Shown here: one piece after another, positions 8,364-15,622 of the stretch | Numbering within the stretch: position 1 is the stretch's first letter | How the letters are laid out: every line of letters starts with the position of its first letter | Source of the DNA: Prevotellaceae bacterium UBA1743 | GTDB taxonomy: Bacteria; Bacteroidota; Bacteroidia; Bacteroidales; Bacteroidaceae | Direction: 5' to 3' | DNA length: 44,809 bases | Assembly (NCBI GenBank): GCA_002314945.1 | Contig: DCHV01000013.1 | Coordinates: 15,248-60,056 of the forward strand | Notes under the pieces: model-generated | What the model was told of the DNA's origin: nothing | What the model saw: only the letters and a program-made list of their open reading frames with translations | Database searches by the model: none | Position numbers and translations under genes: made by a program

Positions 8364-10295
8364 TTATTTCTTCTGTGTTTCTATACGGTAGCGGTATGTG
8401 CCTTCCTGATTACATTTCTTTGCCTGAAGGGAGATACGATACACCATGTCTTTCCAACAGCTTTTCAGCGCACCATCCTTTACCTCCAAGGGTTCTATTT
8501 GTGCGGTAAGTTGTGATGCGTCATATATCAATCGTGCCTCTCCCGTTTCAGTTTGGATGCAGATGGTCCCCTCTTTGATAGCCTTAGGCTCCTTCCATAC
8601 CATCAGTCGAATGATGTTTGGTTCGTTGCCTGCCTCTGTCAATTGGAACTGCTCTGTCAGCAGAAGTGTGTTCTTTTTCAGTTGGCAGGTACGTTTCCAC
8701 ATCTTCACGTTAGCCTCCTTGGGATAGGCCGGGGCAATATCTGTCGTGAAGGCCATTTTTTTTGCATCAAAGCTTGCACTTGCCGAACGATATTCACCTC
8801 CTGGACGTTGTGCGTGGCCATTGATTCGAGGTAGGTTGTGATATTCACTTTGCATTGTCCAGATGTCATATCGCTCTCCGCTGAAGGTCTTGCGGCTGTA
8901 GGTCTCCACACCGAGATCGATGAATACTGGTTCCTGATTCATCCAGAGGCAGAAGGAACCCACATCGTTGTGGTTGTGGCTCTCGTTATTGTGGCCTCCC
9001 TTAGCTGCCACCATCAGTCCTTCCTCATTGCGCATCATGCAAACCTCTGTCTCTGGGTACCAAGTGAATGGTGCAGAGGGAATAGCGGGAGTCACCTGTG
9101 CGATTTCCTTGCGTACCTTCCATGAATTTTGCGCTCTGAAGACCTGCGTGCCTCCACTTAGTTCGGATTGCCACTTCAAACTGGCGGCAAATTGCATCAT
9201 TTCCTCACTACCTACGGCTTTTCCATAGCGGTAGATTAGGGAAGGGCTTCCGCCAGGTCCGTGTGCAGATGCGTCGGCAAAGTTTACTACCCAGTTCTTT
9301 CCCACGTATGCACGGCTGATGTATTCTCCCATATTGCGTATCATGGTGTTGTCAAAAATGGAGATCTTGCCCTTCGTGCCAATTTGCAGCAATGATAGGT
9401 AATCAACCAGTTCGCCTGCTGCGTGCGTCCAGTAGGAAGGTCCTTCATCGCAGCATCCGTCCTCCTTGTAACGATTCAGGAACTCATCCACACTTTGCAT
9501 CGTGCGCCATACGCCATCTGCCAATACTTGGGGATCCTCTTCTATTAGCAAGAACGTCTGCAAGACATTGAAATTGATCCAGGGATTCCAGTTGTTGATA
9601 CATGCATTTTCTGGAGCTCCGATGCCTACCCACCATCCGTTGTATGTCATGTAGGGGATGGTGATGCGTCGTTTTAATTCACTTTTCAGTCGGGGAGAGA
9701 GGGATTGGTCTATCTTGTCAAACTCCTCGTGGAAATAGTAATAGATCCAACTCATCAACGTACTTACCTCTGCCGCCATCAGATCTACGGTGTTCTCGCG
9801 GTGGTCGGGTAATACCTTCAGATTTCCGTGTGGTATATGTGCCGAGAGAGCCCATGATGTCTGCTCGCACATAAAAAATACTCCATCGATGATGCCAGGG
9901 ATGAAACGTCCTTTCCCTTCTGCCAATTCAGCATAGAATAAGGCGGCTAAGGCACCATTGTTGGCTCCTTGTGGACGTTCCATTATGGAACGATTGCCAC
10001 TCAGGGAAAATTCACGATACATCGAGGCTGTAACTACCTGCCAGTTGTAATTTAGGTATTGTTCCCCTTTTCTGATATATTTGCTTTTCAGTGTATCCAA
10101 TAACGCATCCCATCCCTCGCGGTCGGTATAGTCCGGTGTATCAACCCACGCTTGTTCTTTTATCAGCATCTCTACCAATGCCTCTTTGGTGGTCTGTTTT
10201 TGCAGTAGGTCTCGTTTCTCGAATGCTTGACATGGCAATGCCATGGTCAATGCCAAGAAATAGATAAAAAGGAATTGTAGTGTTGTCTTTCTCAT
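8364..10295 (-). CDS. Secreted heparinase II/III-like polysaccharide lyase family protein
   Basis: A 643-residue exported protein. Beginning at ATG 10295 gives the signal peptide MRKTTLQFLFIYFLALTMALPCQA; the longer in-frame ORF to 10448 would run into rpsP and is rejected. Residues about 50-390 form an alpha-toroid with NNWNPWIN at 234-241 and EGPSYWTHAAGELVDY at 284-299. The heparinase II/III-like beta-sandwich domain starts near 415 with GGHNNESHNHNDVGSF at 433-448, the conserved His/Asn-rich motif. These enzymes cleave uronic-acid polysaccharides (glycosaminoglycans, alginate) by beta-elimination; the substrate cannot be told. No SusC/SusD genes lie nearby. It follows rpsP after a hairpin at 10336-10365. 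Confidence 0.85.
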   Translation of the reverse strand: MRKTTLQFLFIYFLALTMALPCQAFEKRDLLQKQTTKEALVEMLIKEQAWVDTPDYTDREGWDALLDTLKSKYIRKGEQYLNYNWQVVTASMYREFSLSGNRSIMERPQGANNGALAALFYAELAEGKGRFIPGIIDGVFFMCEQTSWALSAHIPHGNLKVLPDHRENTVDLMAAEVSTLMSWIYYYFHEEFDKIDQSLSPRLKSELKRRITIPYMTYNGWWVGIGAPENACINNWNPWINFNVLQTFLLIEEDPQVLADGVWRTMQSVDEFLNRYKEDGCCDEGPSYWTHAAGELVDYLSLLQIGTKGKISIFDNTMIRNMGEYISRAYVGKNWVVNFADASAHGPGGSPSLIYRYGKAVGSEEMMQFAASLKWQSELSGGTQVFRAQNSWKVRKEIAQVTPAIPSAPFTWYPETEVCMMRNEEGLMVAAKGGHNNESHNHNDVGSFCLWMNQEPVFIDLGVETYSRKTFSGERYDIWTMQSEYHNLPRINGHAQRPGGEYRSASASFDAKKMAFTTDIAPAYPKEANVKMWKRTCQLKKNTLLLTEQFQLTEAGNEPNIIRLMVWKEPKAIKEGTICIQTETGEARLIYDASQLTAQIEPLEVKDGALKSCWKDMVYRISLQAKKCNQEGTYRYRIETQKK

Positions 10296-10335
10296 TTTGG
10301 AGCTATTTTGAATGTTGATACCTTCTTTTAAGTAT

Positions 10336-10365
10336 GAAGGGCGCAGCCTCACGGTAACGCCCTTC
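10336..10365 (-). terminator. Hairpin after rpsP, probable terminator or attenuator
   Basis: GAAGGGCG (10336-10343) pairs with CGCCCTTC (10358-10365) around a 14-base loop, 52 bases past the rpsP stop. On the minus strand only a weak T-stretch follows, whereas on the plus strand TGTTGTTTGTTT follows. Termination of rpsP is the simplest reading. Confidence 0.5.
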
Positions 10366-10416
10366 TGTTGTTTGTTTGGAAAAAGTCTAATTGAAATATG
10401 GTTTGTGATTGATTTT

Positions 10417-10962
10417 TTAGGCCTCTGCAGGTGTTTCTGTTGTTTCACCTTCAGTAGCCTCTGCGTTAGCAGCAGCTTCGGCTTCTGCTTTGGCCATAGC
10501 CTCTGCAGCCTTCTTCTCAGCTACCTTCTTAGCAATCTCCTCGTTGGCCTTCTTCTCTGCATTCAAGCGAGCGGCTTCAGCCTCTTTCTTTTCTGCAGCT
10601 TTCTTTGCCTCAAATGCTTCCAGACCCTTCTGCTTGTCTGCCTTCCATGCGGCGAATTTTGCCTCACAGGTAGCTTCGTCAAAAGAACCCTTCTTTACAC
10701 CAGTACGCAGGTGCTTCATCAAGTACACACCTTCGTCAGACAGAATGTTACGAACCGTGTCGGTTGGTTGAGCACCTACCTCTACCCAATACAGGGCACG
10801 GTCGAATTTCAAATCTACAGTGGCAGGATTGGTGTTTGGGTTGTAAGTACCAATCTTCTCTGTAAACTTACCATCGCGTGGAGCTCTTACATCAGCGATT
10901 ACGATGCTGTAAAAAGCATAGCTTTTACGTCCGTGACGCTGCAATCTAATTTTTGTTGCCAT
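10417..10962 (-). CDS. rpsP: 30S ribosomal protein S16
   Basis: A structural protein of the small ribosomal subunit. Residues 1 to about 85 are the S16 core, with MATKIRLQRHGRKSYAFY, KIGTYNPNTNP, DRALYWVEVGAQPTDTVRNIL. Usual bacterial S16 is 80-90 residues; here the product has 181, with a C-terminal low-complexity helix of Ala, Lys and Glu (KKAAEKKEAEAARLNAEKK...) ending TEGETTETPAEA. Such tails are typical of Bacteroidetes S16. The gene stands alone rather than with rimM, trmD or rplS, and is preceded by a promoter-like box at 11022-11029. Confidence 0.96.
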   Translation of the reverse strand: MATKIRLQRHGRKSYAFYSIVIADVRAPRDGKFTEKIGTYNPNTNPATVDLKFDRALYWVEVGAQPTDTVRNILSDEGVYLMKHLRTGVKKGSFDEATCEAKFAAWKADKQKGLEAFEAKKAAEKKEAEAARLNAEKKANEEIAKKVAEKKAAEAMAKAEAEAAANAEATEGETTETPAEA

Positions 10963-11021
10963 AAATTAATTAAACTTTTATAAATAGGTTTGAAATATGC
11001 CGCTAACTCGTAACGGCGACG

Positions 11022-11029
11022 CAAAGATA
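11022..11029 (-). promoter_or_regulatory. -7 promoter box for rpsP
   Basis: On the minus strand TATCTTTG matches TAnnTTTG and lies 60 bases before the rpsP ATG. No good TTTG -33 box is seen at the expected distance, so the call rests on the -7 box and position. Confidence 0.55.
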
Positions 11030-11113
11030 CTACTTTTCATTGGAACCGCTCACACTTGTTCCTTATTTTTTTATGCAAGATGCTCATTTTTCCATCTTTT
11101 GCCTACCTGTCTG

Positions 11114-13090
11114 TCAGTTTTTTGCTTTCAAACTGGCTTTCACTAAATAGATGATGATAATACAATACATACCCAATGCGAGAATTTCGCTCAGATAGTT
11201 TTCCCACCAATTGGCATAGTCGAAATTTACACCTGCAAAACGTAGGGAAGCACTTACCACTCCCATTAATGCACCTCCTGCAATAAATCCGCTGGCTAAG
11301 AGCGTGCCACGTTCTCCTCGGATATGGTTCAATGTGACGTCTTTGCTTCGTGTGGTCACAAACCAGTTGACAGCACCACCAACAAGCAGTGGTAGGTTTA
11401 GGTCAAGTGGAATGAACATGCCTAAAGCAAAAGCTAAGGCTGATATACCCATTGCATTCAACAACAAGGCGATGACTGCGCCTATGCCGTACAGCGTCCA
11501 TGGAGCTCCGCCACCGCTCATCAGAGGCTCTATCACAGCAGCCATCGCATTCGCCTGAGGTGCAGCCAAGGTGCCATCGGTGAATCCGTAGGTCTTATTT
11601 AGAATCATAATGACACCTGCCACAGTGGCTGCGCTCACTAAAGTTCCTAAGAATTTCCAACTTTCCTGCTTTTGAGGAGTGCTGCCTAACCAATATCCGA
11701 TTTTCAGGTCGGTGACAAAACCTCCTGCCATACTCAACGCAGTACATACCACGCCTCCCATGATCAAGGCAGCCACCATGCCACTGGTCCCTGTCAGTCC
11801 TATAGATACCATGATAACTGAGGCGAGTATCAGCGTCATTAACGTCATTCCGCTTACGGGGTTGCTACCCACGATGGCGATAGCATTGGCTGCTACAGTG
11901 GTGAAGAGGAAGGTAATCACAAGAACTACACAGATAGCAACCACACTAAACAAAAGGTTGTAATGCATCACATCAAAATGGAAGAATAGGAAGGTGAGCA
12001 GTATCGTTAGCACGATACCGAAGGTTATCCACTTCATAGGAATGTCCTTCTGAGTGCGCTCCGTCTCTCCTTCAATATTCTTCTTACCTCCCATTTCCTT
12101 TGTAGCCAATTGTACAGCACCCACAATCAGTTTACGGCTCTTGAAGATACCTATCAATCCTGCCATTGCGATGCCACCGATACCGATACTCTTGGCATAG
12201 CGGAAAAGCTGCTCTGCACTGGCTTCTACCGCTGTTATGCCATCACTTATTTCCATATTTGGAAAGAATAAGGCGATACAAGGTACAATCACCCACCATA
12301 CAAGGGCTGAACCGCAGCAGATGATGAAGGAATATTTCAATCCTACAATATATCCCATTCCCAAAACGGCTGCCCCTGTATTGCATTTCAGTACGAGCTT
12401 GGTTTTTTCTGCGATTGTGTCTCCCCAAAGCAGAGCTCTGCTGGTAAATGTTTCATTCCACAGACCAAAAGTGGAGATGACAAAGTCATATAGACCACCT
12501 ATCAGACCTGATATGAGGAGTGGACGGGCTTGCTCGCCCCCTTTTGAACCGCTTACCAAGACCTGTGTGCTGGCTGTGGCTTCTGGGAATGGATATTTTC
12601 CGTGCATTTCCTTTACAAAATATTTCCGGAAAGGGATGAGGAATAAGATACCCAAGGAACCACCCAGGAGACTTGCAAAGAATACTTCCAAGAAGTTAAC
12701 TGTCATCTCTGGATATTTGGCTTGTAGGATATATAGGGCGGGTAGGGTGAAGATAGCTCCTGCTACCACTACTCCGCTACATGCTCCGATACTTTGAATA
12801 ATCACGTTTTCACCCAATACATTTCCTCGCTTTCTGGTCGTGCTCAGACCTACTGCAATAATGGTAATTGGGATGGCAGCCTCGAAGACCTGTCCAACTT
12901 TCAGCCCTAAATATGCCGCGGCGGCACTGAATAGGACTGCCATGAGAATACCCCAACAAATCGACCAAACGGTCACTTCCATCGGTTGACTCTTGGCGGG
13001 CATCAGTGGTTCGTAGTTTTCTCCTTCCTTCAGTTCGCGGAAGGCACTCTCTGGGAGCGTGTCTCGGAATTTTTCTTCGTGTTGTTCCAT
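11114..13090 (-). CDS. OPT-family oligopeptide transporter
   Basis: An inner-membrane transporter of 658 residues, the usual size for bacterial OPT-family members that move small peptides or metal-siderophore-like compounds by ion coupling. About 15 hydrophobic segments are readable. The family region begins VTVWSICWGILMAVLFSAAAAYLGLKVGQVFEAAIPITI, followed by NVIIQSIGACSGVVVAGAIFTLPALYI and KYPFPEATASTQVLV, all characteristic of the group. The N-terminal 35 residues are soluble and acidic. It lies downstream of the serine palmitoyltransferase gene with a strong hairpin between them (13120-13161), so it is either separately transcribed from an unseen promoter or expressed by read-through. Confidence 0.92.
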   Translation of the reverse strand: MEQHEEKFRDTLPESAFRELKEGENYEPLMPAKSQPMEVTVWSICWGILMAVLFSAAAAYLGLKVGQVFEAAIPITIIAVGLSTTRKRGNVLGENVIIQSIGACSGVVVAGAIFTLPALYILQAKYPEMTVNFLEVFFASLLGGSLGILFLIPFRKYFVKEMHGKYPFPEATASTQVLVSGSKGGEQARPLLISGLIGGLYDFVISTFGLWNETFTSRALLWGDTIAEKTKLVLKCNTGAAVLGMGYIVGLKYSFIICCGSALVWWVIVPCIALFFPNMEISDGITAVEASAEQLFRYAKSIGIGGIAMAGLIGIFKSRKLIVGAVQLATKEMGGKKNIEGETERTQKDIPMKWITFGIVLTILLTFLFFHFDVMHYNLLFSVVAICVVLVITFLFTTVAANAIAIVGSNPVSGMTLMTLILASVIMVSIGLTGTSGMVAALIMGGVVCTALSMAGGFVTDLKIGYWLGSTPQKQESWKFLGTLVSAATVAGVIMILNKTYGFTDGTLAAPQANAMAAVIEPLMSGGGAPWTLYGIGAVIALLLNAMGISALAFALGMFIPLDLNLPLLVGGAVNWFVTTRSKDVTLNHIRGERGTLLASGFIAGGALMGVVSASLRFAGVNFDYANWWENYLSEILALGMYCIIIIYLVKASLKAKN

Positions 13091-13119
13091 ATTGTGTGTG
13101 TTTGTTTTGAGAGAAATAG

Positions 13120-13161
13120 AAAAAGGGCGTTCGCCAAGGGATTGGACCTTTGACTACGCCC
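13120..13161 (-). terminator. Intrinsic terminator downstream of the serine palmitoyltransferase gene
   Basis: On the minus strand GGGCGT pairs with ACGCCC and an inner CAAAGG pairs with CCCTTG, followed directly by TTTTT. It lies 37 bases after the palmitoyltransferase stop and 30 bases before the transporter start. Its position leaves little room for a separate transporter promoter, so partial read-through is possible. Confidence 0.8.
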
Positions 13162-13197
13162 CTATTGCTGTATTCCTCGCGTATTTTGTGATAGCGA

Positions 13198-14385
13198 TTA
13201 TTTCAAGATGTCCAGTTCCTTGAATACCTTCTTTAGTTTTACGACGGATTCGTCCACCTGTTCGTGCGTGTGTGTGGCCATGAGCGCATAGCGTACCAAT
13301 GTGTCTTGGGGAGCGCAGGCAGGTGGAATCACAGGGTTGATGAACACACCTTCCTCGAAGGCTTTGGCTACGGCTACGAAAGTCTTATCTACATCGCGAA
13401 CATACAAGGGGATGATAGGACTCTCGGTGTCACCAATTTCAAACCCTTCCTCGCGGAAACGCTTCAAGGCATAGTTGGTCACATCCCAGAGCGCTTCCAG
13501 TCGCTCAGGCTCTCGCTGGATAATATGCAGGGCTTCCAAAGCACATGCTGTAGCTGCAGGAGTACTGCTGGCACTAAAGATATAGGTGCGTACTGTGTGG
13601 CGTAACCAATTGATGATGGAACTGTCAGCAGCAATAAAACCTCCAATGGAGGCGAGACTCTTGGAGAATGTACCCATGATAAGATCAACATCCTTGGTCA
13701 GTCCGAAATGGTCGCATACACCACGACCTTGTCTGCCGAATACACCCAGACCATGTGCCTCGTCCACCATGATGGTGGCATTGTATTTTTTCTTCAGTTC
13801 TACGATTTCGGGCAGTTTGCACAAGTCACCTTCCATGCTGAACACACCATCCAATACAATCAGCTTTACACGATCCGGATCGCATTTCTGCAACTGCTTC
13901 TCCAGATCCTCCATATCATTGTGCTTGAACTTGTATTGAGTGGCAAAACTCAAACGGCGTCCATCTACAATACTGGCATGATCGCGGTCGTCACAGATGA
14001 TGTAGTCGTTGCGATCTACCAATTGAGCGATTACTCCGCTATTTACTGTAAAACCAGTAGCAAAGCACAAAGCTTCTTCCTTGCCAACGAACTCAGCCAA
14101 TTCTTTCTCCAACTGAACATGAAGGTCGAGTGTTCCGTTAAGAAAACGGCTGCCAGCACATCCGCTACCATACTTCTGCATGGCTGCAATACCAGCATCT
14201 ATTACACGTTGGTCACCTGTCAGACCAGTGTATGCGTTCGAACCGAACATCAGTACACGATGGCCCGCCATCTTGACTTCTGTACCTTGTTTTCCTTCTA
14301 TTTCTCTGAAATACGGGTATATACCCCTTTCCATAAACTCCTGTGGAAGGGTGTACTTGGCACATTTTTCTTGTAGTAATCCCAT
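13198..14385 (-). CDS. spt: Serine palmitoyltransferase (sphingolipid synthesis)
   Basis: A PLP enzyme of the alpha-oxoamine synthase family, 395 residues. It condenses serine with an acyl-CoA or acyl-ACP to 3-ketosphinganine, the first step of Bacteroidetes sphingolipids. Family residues are visible: GSNAYTGLTG, SGCAGSRFLNGT, DHASIVDG with His136 stacking on PLP, DEAHGLGVFG with Asp208 and His211, and GTFSKSLASIGG with the PLP lysine Lys242. The close relative KBL (2-amino-3-ketobutyrate CoA ligase) is the alternative, but the N-terminus (MGLLQEK...YFREIEGKQGTEV, FGSNAYTGLTGD) is that of the Bacteroides sphingolipid enzyme. A divergent lipid kinase gene starts 141 bases away, which supports a lipid role. 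Confidence 0.88.
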   Translation of the reverse strand: MGLLQEKCAKYTLPQEFMERGIYPYFREIEGKQGTEVKMAGHRVLMFGSNAYTGLTGDQRVIDAGIAAMQKYGSGCAGSRFLNGTLDLHVQLEKELAEFVGKEEALCFATGFTVNSGVIAQLVDRNDYIICDDRDHASIVDGRRLSFATQYKFKHNDMEDLEKQLQKCDPDRVKLIVLDGVFSMEGDLCKLPEIVELKKKYNATIMVDEAHGLGVFGRQGRGVCDHFGLTKDVDLIMGTFSKSLASIGGFIAADSSIINWLRHTVRTYIFSASSTPAATACALEALHIIQREPERLEALWDVTNYALKRFREEGFEIGDTESPIIPLYVRDVDKTFVAVAKAFEEGVFINPVIPPACAPQDTLVRYALMATHTHEQVDESVVKLKKVFKELDILK

Positions 14386-14428
14386 TTCGTATATGTGTTT
14401 TTGTTTATTCTATAATCCAAATTGAGTG

Positions 14429-14436
14429 CAAAATTA
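14429..14436 (-). promoter_or_regulatory. -7 promoter box for serine palmitoyltransferase
   Basis: TAATTTTG on the minus strand, 44 bases before the start codon. A TTTG lies about 16 bases further upstream, a little closer than the usual 19-21. Confidence 0.6.
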
Positions 14437-14508
14437 GGAAAAAATAATGAAACAAAACGTATTCTTATTAAAAAACATAAAAAACGGCCGATTTTCGGAA
14501 GAAATGTG

Positions 14509-14516
14509 TAATTTTG
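14509..14516 (+). promoter_or_regulatory. -7 promoter box for the lipid kinase
   Basis: TAATTTTG at 14509-14516, only 10 bases before the ATG at 14527, implying a very short leader. No clear TTTG at -33. Together with the minus-strand box it makes the 141-base gap a divergent promoter region. Confidence 0.55.
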
Positions 14517-14526
14517 CAACCTAATT

Positions 14527-15564
14527 ATGAACGAAAGGAAAACAATTTGGTTCATCGTCAACCCTATTTCGGGAACTACGGACAAGAAAAGTATTGTTCG
14601 TATGATTCCGCAGTATATTGATTCTGAACGTTTCTCCTATACAATCCTCTATACCGATCATCAAGGTCATGCCGCTGAATTGTCTGCCCGTGCTATTCAG
14701 ATGGGGGTTGATGTCGTAGTTGCTGTGGGTGGTGATGGTACGGTCAATGAGGTGGCTAAATCTCTTGTGCATACCTCTACCGCACTCGGTATTATACCAT
14801 GTGGAAGTGGCAACGGATTGGCTCGTCATCTCTTTATTCCCATGTCACCTGAAGGTGCTTTGCAAGTATTGTCCGACTGCAACATACGTTCGCTCGATTA
14901 TGGACGTATCAATGGTACACCTTTCTTCTGTACCTGTGGCGTAGGTTTCGATGCCTTTGTGTCAAGCAAGTTTGCAGAAAGCGGTCGTCGTGGGTTGCTT
15001 ACCTATATTGAGAATACGCTGCGTGAAGGACTGAAATATCAACCTGACACATACGAGATAGAGATAGAAGGGGAGACGAGAAAATACAAGGCTTTCCTGA
15101 TAGCTTGTGCCAATGCCAGTCAATATGGCAACAATGTCTATATCGCACCTGATGCCAGTATGAGTGACGGATTGATGGACGTTACCATCATGGAACCATT
15201 TGGGATGCTCGAAGCTCCACAGATTGCATTTCAACTGTTTACCAAGACCATTGCACAAAACAGCCGCATTCGTACCTTCCGTTGTCGGCAAATGAGGATT
15301 CACCGTTCATCACCTGGTGTTATTCATTTCGATGGTGATCCAAAAGAGGAAGGAACCGATCTGTTGGTTGACTTGGTTCCCCACGACCTACGCATTGTAG
15401 TCAACCCCAAGGAACAAGTTATATTGCCTCCCTTGCTTCGTGCCTTCAGCGATCTCTACAATGGGATGAATGATGAATTAAATACTATTCGCCAGGACAT
15501 TCTTACGGGACAGGAGAGAATTCGCTCTATCAACAAGGATTTGCTGCGTAAGTTGAAACGATAA
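14527..15564 (+). CDS. Diacylglycerol kinase family lipid kinase
   Basis: A 345-residue soluble or peripheral kinase that would phosphorylate a lipid hydroxyl with ATP. The catalytic domain shows IVNPISGTTDKKS near the N-terminus, VVVAVGGDGTVNEVAKSL with the GGDGT nucleotide motif at about residues 75-79, and IPCGSGNGLARHL. These define the DAGK_cat/YegS family, which includes sphingosine and ceramide kinases. The C-terminal half has GVGFDAFVS and PDASMSDGLMDV, normal for the group. Because it faces serine palmitoyltransferase across a shared promoter region, a sphingoid base or dihydroceramide is a reasonable substrate guess; that is inference. A hairpin terminator begins at its stop codon. 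Confidence 0.88.
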   Translation: MNERKTIWFIVNPISGTTDKKSIVRMIPQYIDSERFSYTILYTDHQGHAAELSARAIQMGVDVVVAVGGDGTVNEVAKSLVHTSTALGIIPCGSGNGLARHLFIPMSPEGALQVLSDCNIRSLDYGRINGTPFFCTCGVGFDAFVSSKFAESGRRGLLTYIENTLREGLKYQPDTYEIEIEGETRKYKAFLIACANASQYGNNVYIAPDASMSDGLMDVTIMEPFGMLEAPQIAFQLFTKTIAQNSRIRTFRCRQMRIHRSSPGVIHFDGDPKEEGTDLLVDLVPHDLRIVVNPKEQVILPPLLRAFSDLYNGMNDELNTIRQDILTGQERIRSINKDLLRKLKR

Positions 15565-15612
15565 GGCCCTCCCCAACTTTCGTGTAGGGAGGACCTTAAC
15601 AGAACTGTTTTT
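15562..15612 (+). terminator. Intrinsic terminator of the lipid kinase gene
   Basis: TAAGGCCCTCCC (15562-15573) pairs with GGGAGGACCTTA (15587-15598) with one mismatch, and a TTTTT run follows at 15608-15612. The stem includes the stop codon. It separates convergent genes and may also slow transcription from the opposite strand. Confidence 0.75.
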
Positions 15613-15622
15613 CGTGCGAGTG

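Noticed and set aside
10296..10448. 51-residue extension of the heparinase-like protein
   Set aside because: It would overlap rpsP and hide a clear signal peptide beginning at 10295.
10561..10660. Repetitive DNA in the rpsP 3-prime half
   Set aside because: It encodes the Ala/Lys/Glu tail normal for Bacteroidetes S16; codon repetition explains it.
13117..13165. tRNA or small RNA gene
   Set aside because: The folded segment is about 42 bases with a T-run, which an intrinsic terminator explains; there is no cloverleaf.
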